Shown in pieces: positions 42,211 to 51,392 of a stretch of 64,000 bases of DNA. This DNA is from JBDHBD01 sp039586095 (GTDB taxonomy: Bacteria; Gemmatimonadota; Gemmatimonadetes; Palauibacterales; Palauibacteraceae): assembly GCA_039586095.1 (NCBI GenBank), contig JBDHLB010000002.1, positions 1 through 64,000 on the forward strand, in the 5' to 3' direction. Every line of letters starts with the position of its first letter. Within the stretch, counting starts at the first letter, position 1. The notes under the pieces were generated by a model. It was not told the DNA's origin. It worked only from the letters and a program-made list of their open reading frames with translations, and ran no database searches. The position numbers were made by a program, and so were the translations under genes.

Positions 42211-45200
42211 CATCTCCTCGATCCTGCTGATCGGGTCTGGCCCGATCGTCATCGGCCAGGCATGCGAGTTCGATTACTCGGGAACGCAGGCCTGCCGAGC
42301 CCTCCGTGAAGAGGGGTATCGGGTCATCCTGGTAAACTCGAACCCGGCCACGATCATGACCGACCCGGATCTGGCCGATGCCACCTACATCGAGCCGCTG
42401 GGCGCCGATTGGGTCCGTCGCGTCATCGAGAAGGAGAAGCCCGACGCGCTGCTTCCCACGATGGGCGGTCAGACGGCGCTCAACGTGGCACTCGAGCTGG
42501 ACGATCAGGGCATCCTGGAGGAGCACGGCGTCGAATTGATCGGCGCCGATCGGCGAGCGATCGAGACGGCGGAGGACCGAGAGAAGTTCGCGGAAGCCAT
42601 GAACCGCATCGGACTCGCCGTCCCTCACGGCGGCTTCGCGCGCACGCTGGAAGAGGCGCTCGAGATTGTCGAGGACACCGGATTCCCCGCCATCATCCGC
42701 CCCTCGTTCACGCTCGGAGGGACCGGCGGCAGCATCGCGTACAACTCGGAGGAATTCGAGGAGAAGGTCCGCGTCGGCTTGGACGCCTCTCCGATCACCG
42801 AAGTGTTGATCGACCGCAGCGTGATCGGATGGAAGGAGTTCGAGCTCGAGGTGATGCGGGATGGCGCCGACAACGTCGTCGTCGTCTGCTCGATCGAGAA
42901 CTTCGATCCGATGGGCGTGCACACCGGTGACTCGATCACCGTGGCACCCGCCCTCACCCTCTCGGACCGCGAGTATCAAGAAATGCGCGACGCGGCGATC
43001 GCCTGCATCCGGGAGATCGGCGTCGATGCGGGCGGCTGCAACATCCAGTTCGCGCTCGACCCGGCGACGGGCGAGATGCTGACCATCGAGATGAATCCCC
43101 GCGTGTCTCGGAGCTCCGCCCTGGCGTCCAAGGCCACAGGCTTCCCGATCGCGCGAATCGGGGCGAAGCTCGCCGTCGGGTACCGACTCGACGAGATCCC
43201 CAACGCGATCACCGAAAAGACGCCCTCCTGTTTCGAGCCCGTCCTCGATTACGTGGTGGTCAAGATCCCCCGCTTCGCGTTCGAGAAGTTCCCGAACGCG
43301 AGCGCCGACCTCGGCGTCCAGATGAAGGCGGTGGGTGAGGTGATGGCCATTGGGCGCACCTTCCAGCAGGCGTGGCTGAAGGGGTTCCGGGCGCTCGAGA
43401 ACGACCGGGCCGGCTGGCTCCCGGCCAAGAAGCCGGAGGACGATCGTCTGTCCGACGATTCGCTCGAGGCGGTTCGGGCCGCCCTTCGCACTCCGACCTC
43501 GGAGCGAGCGTTCCAGATCTACCGCGCCCTTGCCCTCGGGATGACACCCGAGGGAATCGGGGAGGTGACGGGGATCGATCGGTGGTTTCTCTCTCAGCTG
43601 GCCGAATTGGTGGAAGAGGGGCGGACGTTCGCCGAGGCCCCCGAGCTCGACGAGTCACTGCTCGCTCGCGCGAAGCGGATCGGATTCGGAGATGCGGAGC
43701 TGGCGGCCCTTCGGAACGTGGGCGAAGCGGAGATACGCTCGCTGCGGCATGCGTTCGATCTGCGCCCGGTATTCCGGATGGTGGATACCTGCGCTGGAGA
43801 GTTTCCGGCGGCGACCCCGTATCTGTATTCGACGTACGAGACCGAGAACGAGTCGATTCGGTCCGATCGCCCGAAGATCGTCATTCTGGGAAGCGGGCCG
43901 AACCGGATCGGCCAGGGGATCGAATTCGACTACTGCTGTGTCTCGGCCGCCCTCGCACTGCGGGACGAGGGATACGAGACGATCATGGTGAACTCGAACC
44001 CCGAGACCGTCTCCACCGATTTCGACATCTCCGACAAGCTCTACTTCGAGCCGCTCACGGTCGAGGACGTGCTGGAGATCGTCGAGCACGAGCGGCCGGA
44101 GGGCGTGATCGTCCAGTTCGGTGGCCAGACACCACTTCGCATCGCGCGAAGGCTCGAGCGTCTCGGGGTGCCGATCCTCGGGACGAGCGTCGAGTCGATC
44201 GACGAGGCGGAGGATCGGAAGAGGTTCGAGGAGCTCTGCCGGCGACTGGAGATCCGCGCTCCCGAGGGAGGCACGGCCACCAGCCAGGAGGCGGCGGTCG
44301 AGATCGCCAACCGCATCGGCTATCCGGTGCTGGTGCGACCCAGTTATGTCCTGGGGGGCCGGGCGATGGAAATCGTGTACGACGAGGCGTCGCTGCGCGA
44401 GTACTTCGGGCGGGCGGTGCGCGCGTCCCCCGAGCACCCCGTGCTGCTCGACCGCTTCCTGGAAGACGCGTTCGAGGCCGACGTGGACGCGGTGTGCGAC
44501 GGTGAGCGCGTGCTGATTGCCGGCGTGATGCAGCACATCGAGGAGGCGGGAGTGCACTCGGGCGACTCGGCCTGTGTGCTTCCGCCCTATCTGCTGAACG
44601 ACGCCGACGTCGAGACGATGGCCGACTACACGCGGCAGTTCGCGGAGGCGCTTGGCGTCCTGGGGTTGATCAACGTCCAGTACGCGGTCCACGAGGGGCG
44701 CGTATACGTAATTGAGGTGAACCCGCGCGCCAGTCGCACGGTGCCGTATGTCAGCAAGGCGACCGGCGTGCCTCTGGCGCGTGTCGCGGCTCGCGCGCTG
44801 GCGGGTCGCAAGCTGGACGAGCTTGGCCTCACCGACGACCTGCAGGCACGGGAGATCTCGGTGAAGGAGGCCGTGCTGCCGTTCGACAAGATCCCCGACG
44901 CGCACCCGCAGCTTGGACCGGAGATGCGGTCAACGGGCGAGGTGATGGGAATCGCCGACAGCTTCGGTCTCGCCTTCGCCAAGGCCCAGATCGCTGCCTA
45001 CTCGGCCCTACCGACTTCAGGCACGGTCGTAGTCACCGTACACGACCGGGACAAGCCGAACGCGATGTCGATTGTGCGCCGGTTCCACGAGCTGGGCTTC
45101 GCGATCCGAGCGACCAGCGGGACCGCGCGGTATCTGCGGGCAAGAGGAGTGCCGGCCGAGACCGTGCTCAAGGTACACGAGGGACGCCCCCACATTCTCG

Positions 45201-45466
45201 ATCAGCTGCTATCGGGCGAGATCGATTTGCTGCTCAACACGCCCCTGGGAAAACACGCGCAGCAGGACGACTACATGATTCGTCGGGCGGCCATCGCCCG
45301 CGGCGTGCCGTACACGACCACGCTATCCGCCGCCTCGGCCGCTGCGGACGCGATCATCGCGCTACGGAGTCGCGAACTGAGCGTGCGAAGCCTGCAGGAG
45401 CGCTCCGGTACCGCCACGGCCGAGGACGACCAGCTTCACAAGCCTGTAAAGGCGGTTACGCCATAG
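42194..45466 (+). CDS. carB: Carbamoyl-phosphate synthase large subunit
   Basis: CarB makes carbamoyl phosphate from bicarbonate, ammonia and two ATP for pyrimidine and arginine synthesis. It is 1090 aa, full length, with two ATP-grasp halves. The first has LLIGSGPIVIGQACEFDYSG and PTMGGQTALNVAL; the second has ILGSGPNRIGQGIEFDYC and FGGQTPLRIA, then the MGS-like allosteric domain (from about residue 945, VHDRDKPNAMSIVRRFHEL). Its ATG overlaps the preceding gene by 17 nt. carA is not in the window. Confidence 0.96.
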   Translation: MPRRDDISSILLIGSGPIVIGQACEFDYSGTQACRALREEGYRVILVNSNPATIMTDPDLADATYIEPLGADWVRRVIEKEKPDALLPTMGGQTALNVALELDDQGILEEHGVELIGADRRAIETAEDREKFAEAMNRIGLAVPHGGFARTLEEALEIVEDTGFPAIIRPSFTLGGTGGSIAYNSEEFEEKVRVGLDASPITEVLIDRSVIGWKEFELEVMRDGADNVVVVCSIENFDPMGVHTGDSITVAPALTLSDREYQEMRDAAIACIREIGVDAGGCNIQFALDPATGEMLTIEMNPRVSRSSALASKATGFPIARIGAKLAVGYRLDEIPNAITEKTPSCFEPVLDYVVVKIPRFAFEKFPNASADLGVQMKAVGEVMAIGRTFQQAWLKGFRALENDRAGWLPAKKPEDDRLSDDSLEAVRAALRTPTSERAFQIYRALALGMTPEGIGEVTGIDRWFLSQLAELVEEGRTFAEAPELDESLLARAKRIGFGDAELAALRNVGEAEIRSLRHAFDLRPVFRMVDTCAGEFPAATPYLYSTYETENESIRSDRPKIVILGSGPNRIGQGIEFDYCCVSAALALRDEGYETIMVNSNPETVSTDFDISDKLYFEPLTVEDVLEIVEHERPEGVIVQFGGQTPLRIARRLERLGVPILGTSVESIDEAEDRKRFEELCRRLEIRAPEGGTATSQEAAVEIANRIGYPVLVRPSYVLGGRAMEIVYDEASLREYFGRAVRASPEHPVLLDRFLEDAFEADVDAVCDGERVLIAGVMQHIEEAGVHSGDSACVLPPYLLNDADVETMADYTRQFAEALGVLGLINVQYAVHEGRVYVIEVNPRASRTVPYVSKATGVPLARVAARALAGRKLDELGLTDDLQAREISVKEAVLPFDKIPDAHPQLGPEMRSTGEVMGIADSFGLAFAKAQIAAYSALPTSGTVVVTVHDRDKPNAMSIVRRFHELGFAIRATSGTARYLRARGVPAETVLKVHEGRPHILDQLLSGEIDLLLNTPLGKHAQQDDYMIRRAAIARGVPYTTTLSAASAAADAIIALRSRELSVRSLQERSGTATAEDDQLHKPVKAVTP

Positions 45467-45489
45467 CGTGCAGAGTTGGACAACATGTT

Positions 45490-45508
45490 GCGCAGCTGGG
45501 GCCTGCGC
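45490..45508 (+). terminator. Weak hairpin downstream of carB
   Basis: GCGCAG (45490-45495) and CTGCGC (45503-45508) form a 6-bp stem with a 7-nt loop 24 nt after the carB stop. Only a weak T-run follows, so termination is uncertain. The rest of the 283-nt gap up to the next gene shows no ORF or promoter that I can support. Confidence 0.3.
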
Positions 45509-45749
45509 CTGTCGTTTCACGGCGAACGCGAATCGCCCCCTGGGTGTCAGAGCCAGTAGGCAGGCGGAGGGCTCGGCGAAACCTCATGCTGTGGCCTTCG
45601 TAAGCCGCAGTGAGGCAACGACGCACGAGAAGACACTCTGGAATCGTAATTGAAGAACCTCCGAAAGGTCTCTGAAAGATCGATAGAAGAACGGCCCTCC
45701 AACGTGTATCCGTGGTTTTATCCATCAACGAACAAAGCGAGGTTGTGAA

Positions 45750-47783
45750 ATGCGGAATCAGCGCCTGGCCGCTGTGGCTGTGGCTGCGTCGATCCTGGGA
45801 ATCGCGCTCGTGGGCAGTGCCGCGCCGGCGGTCGCTCAGGAAGGCACAGCGCCGATCATCCCGATCGAGCACTTCTTCGACAATCCCGAGATCGCGGGAG
45901 CGCAAATATCGCCCGACGGTCAATGGTTGTCATACCTGAAACCCTACGAAGGCAAGCTGAACGTCTTTATCCGTCGCGTCGGCTCCGACGTCGAGCGGCA
46001 GATGACTGCCGACACGATTCGCCCCGTTATGGGCTACTTCTGGGCGGTCAGCGGCGACCGACTGCTGTACGTGCAGGACAAGGGCGGCAACGAGAACTTC
46101 CATGTCTACTCGGTGCCCGTCGATGAAGGCACGGGGGTCCCCGAGGCGCGTGACCTCACTCCCTTCGAGGGCGTGCGCGCGGTCATCTTCGACGTGCCGC
46201 GCGAGACGCCGAACAAGATTCTCATCGGCCTCAACAACCGGAACCCGCAGGCGTTTGATGGTCACTGGTTGAACATCGAGACCGGCGAGACCGAGCTGGT
46301 CGCGGAAAACCCCGGCCGTCATGCTGGCTACATGCTCGATCACGAGCAGAAGGTTCGCGTCGCGCTCGGTCAGAACATGACCGGCGGCACGGACGTCTTC
46401 ACCCGCGACACCGAGGCCGACGAATGGCGGATGGTCGCCAGCTACCCGGCTGACGAGAACGTGACCCCCTTCCGCTTCCACGCCGACAACCAGCGTCTGT
46501 GGATGTCGAGCAACCATGGCGATGCGAACCTCAGCCAGCTCGTGCTGCTCGACCTCGCGACGGGTGAGGAGGAAGTTGTCGAGAGCGACCCCGAGGGGCA
46601 GGTCGATTTCGGTTCTCCGGTGTTCAGCGAGCTGAATGACGAATTGACGGCCACGGTGTACGTAGCCGACACCGTCCGGATCTACCCGAAGACCGAGAGC
46701 ATGGAGCGCGATCTCGACCGGCGGCGGGCGCTCCATTCCGGCACACCCAACGTCAGCTCGATGACGCTGGACGAAAACAAGATGATCGTTTCGTTCAACG
46801 ATCCGGTCGACCCCGGGGCGACATACCTCTTCGACAGGGAGACCGGCGAGTCCGAGTTCCTGTTCCGGCCTCGGCCGTGGCTCGCCGACGCGACGCTGGC
46901 CCCCATGAAGCCCGTGTCGTACACGGCGCGCGACGGGCTCACCATTCACGGCTATCTGACCACGCCGGTGGGTGTCGAACCTCGCAACCTGCCGCTCGTG
47001 CTGGTCGTGCACGGCGGACCCTGGGCGCGTGACAACTGGGGCTACGACGCGGAGGCACAGCTATTGGCCAACCGCGGCTATGCGGTGCTCCAGATCAACT
47101 ATCGGGGCTCGACCGGCTATGGGAAGGCGTTCTACAACGCCGCCGTAAAGGAGTGGGCGGGCGCCATGCACGACGATCTGGTGGACGGCGTGAAGTGGGC
47201 CGTAGACCAGGGGATCGCCAATCCCGATCTGGTCGGGATTTACGGTGGCTCGTACGGCGGTTACGCGACGCTGGTAGGCCTCACGTTCACCCCCGAGGTG
47301 TTTGCGTGCGGCGTGGACTACGTAGGCCCGTCCTCGTTGATCACCCTGATCAGCTCGTTCCCGCCCTACTGGCGGCCTTTCCTGGAAGGAACGTTCTATC
47401 GCCACGTGGGCAATCCCGAGAACATGGACGACATCGAGGACATGCGGGCGCGCTCGCCTCTCTACTCGGTGGACCAGATCGAGGACCCGCTGCTCATCGC
47501 GCAAGGCGCGAACGACCCGCGCGTGACCAAGCAGGAATCGGATCAGATGGCAATCGCTCTGCGGGATCGGGGAATCAACGTGAAGTACCTTCTGGCCGAG
47601 AACGAAGGCCACGGCTTCGCGAATGCGGACAACCGTATGGCGCTCTATCGCTCGATGGAGGAGTTCTTCGGCGCCTGCCTGGGCGGTCGCGTGCAGGAGG
47701 ACATCGACCCGGCGATCGCCGAGCACATCGAGAAGCTCACGGTCGACGTCGAGGCGCTGGGCGTAAGAGAGGGCGAAGAGTAA
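45750..47783 (+). CDS. Secreted S9-family prolyl oligopeptidase
   Basis: This 677-aa secreted peptidase has a Sec signal (SILGIALVGSAAPAVAQ). A beta-propeller (starting ISPDGQWLSYLKPYEG) covers the front and the alpha/beta-hydrolase domain follows, with the HGGPWARDNWGY oxyanion loop and nucleophile GGSYGG (Ser501). Downstream come AQGANDPRVTKQESDQM (Asp) and ENEGHGFANADNR (His), completing the triad. It belongs to the acylaminoacyl/dipeptidyl-peptidase subgroup and differs from the other S9 enzyme here in its closer match to the canonical motif. A strong terminator follows at 47853. Confidence 0.92.
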   Translation: MRNQRLAAVAVAASILGIALVGSAAPAVAQEGTAPIIPIEHFFDNPEIAGAQISPDGQWLSYLKPYEGKLNVFIRRVGSDVERQMTADTIRPVMGYFWAVSGDRLLYVQDKGGNENFHVYSVPVDEGTGVPEARDLTPFEGVRAVIFDVPRETPNKILIGLNNRNPQAFDGHWLNIETGETELVAENPGRHAGYMLDHEQKVRVALGQNMTGGTDVFTRDTEADEWRMVASYPADENVTPFRFHADNQRLWMSSNHGDANLSQLVLLDLATGEEEVVESDPEGQVDFGSPVFSELNDELTATVYVADTVRIYPKTESMERDLDRRRALHSGTPNVSSMTLDENKMIVSFNDPVDPGATYLFDRETGESEFLFRPRPWLADATLAPMKPVSYTARDGLTIHGYLTTPVGVEPRNLPLVLVVHGGPWARDNWGYDAEAQLLANRGYAVLQINYRGSTGYGKAFYNAAVKEWAGAMHDDLVDGVKWAVDQGIANPDLVGIYGGSYGGYATLVGLTFTPEVFACGVDYVGPSSLITLISSFPPYWRPFLEGTFYRHVGNPENMDDIEDMRARSPLYSVDQIEDPLLIAQGANDPRVTKQESDQMAIALRDRGINVKYLLAENEGHGFANADNRMALYRSMEEFFGACLGGRVQEDIDPAIAEHIEKLTVDVEALGVREGEE

Positions 47784-47852
47784 CCCACGCAGAATCGAGA
47801 AGTCCGCCAGGCCGCATTAGCGGCCAGGACAGACGAACGGCGTGAGTCACGA

Positions 47853-47887
47853 GGGCGCGGTCTGAGGTGGGCCGCGCCCTTTCTTTA
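47853..47887 (+). terminator. Rho-independent terminator after S9 peptidase gene
   Basis: A perfect 8-bp inverted repeat GGGCGCGG (47853-47860) and CCGCGCCC (47872-47879) is followed by TTTCTTT (47880-47886). It lies 70 nt after the S9 peptidase stop and on the minus-strand side just before the stop of the small membrane gene. Confidence 0.8.
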
Positions 47888-47924
47888 TCTCGAGCGGTCC
47901 CCCTGTCAGACGAACGGTCGCTCG

Positions 47925-48122
47925 TTAATCCGTCTCGTTGTTCCGGCGGCGGCGGCACTCGATCGTAGTCATGAAGAGAACGACGAGCGGAATGATGCCG
48001 ATCAGGAGAATGAGCCCGCAGATCATCAGGATGCCGGCTAGCCAGTCGGGCACACCGTAGGTGCGTTGGGATACCTGAACGGTCAGCCCCAGGATCGACG
48101 AGAGATACGCAAAGGCTGTCAT
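47925..48122 (-). CDS. Small membrane protein (65 aa)
   Basis: This 65-aa ORF starts at ATG 48122, 8 nt after GGGAGG. After a soluble N-terminus, a single long hydrophobic helix (GILMICGLILLIGIIPLVVLF) is followed by a basic tail (TTIECRRRRNN), giving an N-out/C-in orientation by the positive-inside rule. I do not recognise the family. It is read on the strand opposite argG and may share its divergent regulatory region. Confidence 0.6.
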   Translation of the reverse strand: MTAFAYLSSILGLTVQVSQRTYGVPDWLAGILMICGLILLIGIIPLVVLFMTTIECRRRRNNETD

Positions 48123-48583
48123 CGGTATAACCCTCCCTTCAGCTGGTATATCCCACGATCCGCGGCTCGGCGCCGCGCCTCCAGGCGCTCGCAGAGGATC
48201 GAGGCCAGCGCTGCAGCGAGAGCACGAGCGCGAGCTAAGCAGTGCACGCCGGGGGTAGGCGCGTTGGAGCCAATGCGGACCCATAACGCGCCACAGGCAC
48301 CCATATCCAGACTCGTCTACAAGTGTAGCATCTGCGCCCGTCGGCCGCCTGTCGGCAAAAGCCCTGACGCGGGTGTGCGGAAAACCCCGCAAGAGGTTGC
48401 GGGCCCATCGAAACGGGAGCACTTCCGTGATTCTCGCCCCGACTTGCATATTTATGAGCGTATATGTATACTCTTGCGCTTCTGGCCCCGCGGAGCGCAC
48501 GCAAAGCACTCATGCCAATGCGCGAAAGGGGTCGCAGCCAGGCTGAAATGCAGGCGAATACAGGCAGACGGATCTCGCGGATA
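48123..48583. other. Divergent intergenic region upstream of argG
   Basis: This 461-nt gap between the small membrane gene and argG has no convincing coding sequence. It holds a perfect 7-bp inverted repeat CCCGCAA-GAGG-TTGCGGG (48386-48403; on the minus strand it is followed by GTTTT, so it may act as a terminator in that direction), and an AT-rich patch with a promoter at 48444-48472. GC content drops sharply only in the latter patch. Confidence 0.6.
48444..48472 (+). promoter_or_regulatory. argGHR promoter with overlapping palindromes (possible ArgR operator)
   Basis: TTGCAT (48444-48449) and TATACT (48467-48472) are separated by exactly 17 nt, a good sigma70 pair. The stretch is AT-rich within high-GC DNA and contains two inverted repeats, CATA-TT-TATG (48447-48456) and GTATA-TG-TATAC (48460-48471), resembling ARG-box half-sites. 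ArgR is encoded two genes downstream, so autoregulation is likely. The palindrome centres are 14 bp apart, not the 21 bp of E. coli boxes, so ArgR binding is inference. Transcription would leave a leader of about 105 nt. Confidence 0.6.
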
Positions 48584-49882
48584 ATGGAAACCGAAAAGCA
48601 GGTGAAACGGGTCGCACTCGCGTACTCCGGAGGGCTCGACACCTCCGTCATGATTCCCTGGCTGAAAGAGAACTACGGCTGCGAAGTAGTAGCCGTCGTT
48701 GCCGACGTCGGCCAGCGCGAGGACTTCGAGGCCGTGCGAGCCAAGGCGTTCGATACGGGAGCCATCGACTGCCAGGTGGTCGATCTGAAGAAGACCTTCG
48801 CGGAGGAGTGCGTCCTCCCCGCTCTGCGGGCCGGCGCGGTGTACGAGGGACGGTATCTCCTGGGTACGGCGTTGGCCCGTCCGGTCATCGCGCGGGCACA
48901 GGTGGAAGTGGCGAAGGCCACCGGGTGCGACGCCCTGGCTCACGGGTGCACGGGCAAGGGCAACGATCAGGTGCGGTTCGAGCTTACGTATAGGGCGTTG
49001 GCGCCGGAGATGACGGTGATCGCCCCCTGGAGAGAGTGGGATATCCAATCGCGAGAGGACGCGATCGATTACGCGCAGCGCCTGGGCATTCCGGTCCCGG
49101 TAACCAAGGACAAGCCGTACAGCATCGATCAGAACCTGTGGCACACGTCCTTCGAGGGTGGAATCCTCGAGAATCCAGGGGCACTCGCGCCGGCCGACCT
49201 TCGTGACCTCACGGTCGATCCCCTGGATGCGCCCGACACCCCGCAGCAGGTGGAGATCGAGTTCGAGTCCGGGAAGCCCGTGGCCGTGAACGGGCAGCGA
49301 CTCGAGTTCGTCACCTTGATCGAGATGCTCAATCGCATCGCCGGCGCGCACGGCGTCGGCTGCGTCGACATCGTCGAGAATCGTCTCGTCGGCATGAAGA
49401 GTCGGGGTGTGTACGAGACGCCGGCCGGCACGGTGCTGACGAGTGCGCTTCAGGATCTCGAGGCGATCACGCTGGATCGCGATACGGTTCGATTCAAGGC
49501 GATGGTCGGGTCGAGGTACGCGGACCTCGCGTACCAGGGTTTGTGGCACACACCGCTCAGGGCCGCTCTGGACGGCTTCATCGAAACGGCGCTGGAGCGG
49601 GTGAGCGGCATGGTCACGGTCCAGCTCTACAAGGGCGTGTGTCAGCCGGTGGCCCGGACGTCGCCCCACACGTTGTATCGCGAGGACCTCGCCACCTTCG
49701 GCGATGATGCCGTCTATGACCAGAAGCACGCCGAGGGCTTCATCCGGTTGTGGGGTCTGCCTTCCGAAGTGCATGCGCGGGTCAACGGGCCTTCGACGGG
49801 CTCGGCAGACGAACCCGCGGACGAGTCGAGGCCCCTTTCCCGCGATCGCGCCGCTGGCTCGCCGGCAGCCACGGGGGGATGA
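48584..49882 (+). CDS. argG: Argininosuccinate synthase
   Basis: ArgG condenses citrulline and aspartate using ATP. This 432-aa protein has the P-loop-like ALAYSGGLDTSVMI, then DVGQREDFEAVRAKA and YEGRYLLGTALARP, all family signatures, and the citrulline/aspartate region HGCTGKGNDQVRFELTY. Its C-terminus carries an unusual Ser/Asp/Ala-rich tail of about 40 residues (from about 390) absent from typical ArgG. The start ATG 48584 was chosen at the conserved METEKQVKRV; the longer open frame upstream translates the promoter. Confidence 0.94.
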   Translation: METEKQVKRVALAYSGGLDTSVMIPWLKENYGCEVVAVVADVGQREDFEAVRAKAFDTGAIDCQVVDLKKTFAEECVLPALRAGAVYEGRYLLGTALARPVIARAQVEVAKATGCDALAHGCTGKGNDQVRFELTYRALAPEMTVIAPWREWDIQSREDAIDYAQRLGIPVPVTKDKPYSIDQNLWHTSFEGGILENPGALAPADLRDLTVDPLDAPDTPQQVEIEFESGKPVAVNGQRLEFVTLIEMLNRIAGAHGVGCVDIVENRLVGMKSRGVYETPAGTVLTSALQDLEAITLDRDTVRFKAMVGSRYADLAYQGLWHTPLRAALDGFIETALERVSGMVTVQLYKGVCQPVARTSPHTLYREDLATFGDDAVYDQKHAEGFIRLWGLPSEVHARVNGPSTGSADEPADESRPLSRDRAAGSPAATGG

Positions 49883-49913
49883 GCCCAACGGGGATGAGCG
49901 GAGCGGGATGAGC
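49876..49913. repeat. Triplicated GGGATGAGC at the argG/argH junction
   Basis: Three copies of GGGATGAGC lie at 49876-49884, 49891-49899 and 49905-49913, spaced 15 and 14 nt. The first contains the argG stop (TGA) and the third contains the argH ATG. Each copy includes an ATG, but only the third is in the argH frame. Confidence 0.75.
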
Positions 49914-51392
49914 CAGCACGAGTCCGGCGCCTTGTGGGGTGGCCGCTTTGCCGAGGCGCTGCACCCGCTGATCCACGATTTCACGAACTCCCTTCCCTTC
50001 GACCGGAGGCTGGTTCGATACGACCTGGTGGGCAGCCTGGCCCACGCCCGCATGCTTTACGAGCAGGACATCCTGTCTGGAGAGGACTCGACCGCGATTC
50101 TCACGGGTCTTTCCGACGTGCTGCGGGAGATCGAGACGGGTGAGCTCGTCGTAGGGGACGTGAAAGGTGAGGACGAGGATGTGCACGCGTGGATCGAGCG
50201 TACGCTCGCCAATCGAATCGGTGATCCGGCGGGCAGGGTGCACACCGCTCGCAGCCGCAACGATCAGACGAGCGTTGCCCTGCGGCTGTACACGCGCGAA
50301 GCGCTGATCGCCCTCGTCGGGCTGACTCACGACCTCGCGATGGTGTGGCTTGTCCAGGCGGAGTCCCACGTGGCAAGCTGGCTGCCGGGCTACACGCACC
50401 TCCAGCGGGGGCAGCCGGTGAGCCTGGCGCACCACCTCCTCGCCCACGTGTGGGCGCTGGTCGCGGACGCCCGTCGCCTCCAGCAGGCGCATGACGAAGC
50501 CGGCGTCTCTCCGCTCGGAGCGGCCGCTCTGGCCGGCAGCTCGTTCCCGGTGGATCCGGCGCGCAGCGCCGAACTTCTCGGCTTCGCCGCGGTGTTCCCG
50601 AACAGCATCCACGCGGTCGCCGACCGGGACTATGTGGCCCAGGCGGCGTTCGCCGCGGCGCTTCTCATGGTGCACCTCTCCCGCTGGGCTGATGAAGTCG
50701 TGTTGTGGACGTCCAGCGAGTTCGGTTTCGCACGACTCTCGGACACGGTCAGTCAGGGAAGCAGCATCATGCCGCAGAAGAAGAACCCCGAGGCGGCCGA
50801 GCTGATCAGGGGCAAGGCGGGTCGGACGATCGGGCACGTGAGCGGCCTGCTCGCTCTCATGAAGGGGCTTCCGTTCGCCTACAACAGCGACCTGCAGGAG
50901 GACAAGGAAGCGCTGTTCGATGCGCTGGACACCGCCGGTGCTTCGCTCGGAGCCGCCGCGATCGTGGCAGACGGGCTCGAATACCGTACCGATCGCATGC
51001 GCGAGGCGCTGCATGGGGGCATGCTGGCCGCCACGGAGCTGGCCGACTATCTGGTACGCCGCGGCACGCCGTTCCGCACGGCGCACGAGCAGGTGGGGCA
51101 CGCTGTCCGGGAGGCGGAGTCGCGGGGCTGTGAGCTGGATGCCCTGCCGCTTGACACGATCATGGCATGTTGTCCCGCCGCCGCAGACGACGTGGTGCAC
51201 GTGCTAGATCCGGAGCGAGCGGCCCCCGCGCACGACTCGACCGGTGGACCCGCACCGACACGGGTCGAAGAGCAGCTGGAGTCGGCCCGAGCGGCTGTTG
51301 CACAGTGCCGCGTCTGGGCAAGAGACTGCGAACCGCCGCCGATCTACGTCGCACATCGGGAGGGCCGGCTGCTCGAAGAGTCGATCCCGTGA
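49908..51392 (+). CDS. argH: Argininosuccinate lyase
   Basis: ArgH splits argininosuccinate into arginine and fumarate. The protein (494 aa) has the fumarase/aspartase-superfamily signature GSSIMPQKKNPEAAELIRG and the substrate segments ALWGGRFAEAL, VHTARSRNDQTSV and THLQRGQPVSLAH. Length exceeds the usual 455-470 because of about 25 extra C-terminal residues after the normal GG.AP..V..QL ending. Start ATG 49908 is in the third GGGATGAGC copy. The stop overlaps the argR GTG (GTGA). Confidence 0.94.
   Translation: MSQHESGALWGGRFAEALHPLIHDFTNSLPFDRRLVRYDLVGSLAHARMLYEQDILSGEDSTAILTGLSDVLREIETGELVVGDVKGEDEDVHAWIERTLANRIGDPAGRVHTARSRNDQTSVALRLYTREALIALVGLTHDLAMVWLVQAESHVASWLPGYTHLQRGQPVSLAHHLLAHVWALVADARRLQQAHDEAGVSPLGAAALAGSSFPVDPARSAELLGFAAVFPNSIHAVADRDYVAQAAFAAALLMVHLSRWADEVVLWTSSEFGFARLSDTVSQGSSIMPQKKNPEAAELIRGKAGRTIGHVSGLLALMKGLPFAYNSDLQEDKEALFDALDTAGASLGAAAIVADGLEYRTDRMREALHGGMLAATELADYLVRRGTPFRTAHEQVGHAVREAESRGCELDALPLDTIMACCPAAADDVVHVLDPERAAPAHDSTGGPAPTRVEEQLESARAAVAQCRVWARDCEPPPIYVAHREGRLLEESIP

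Noticed and set aside
48452..50053. 533-codon minus-strand frame covering argG
   Set aside because: Antisense of a highly conserved argG; no family resemblance in its own translation.
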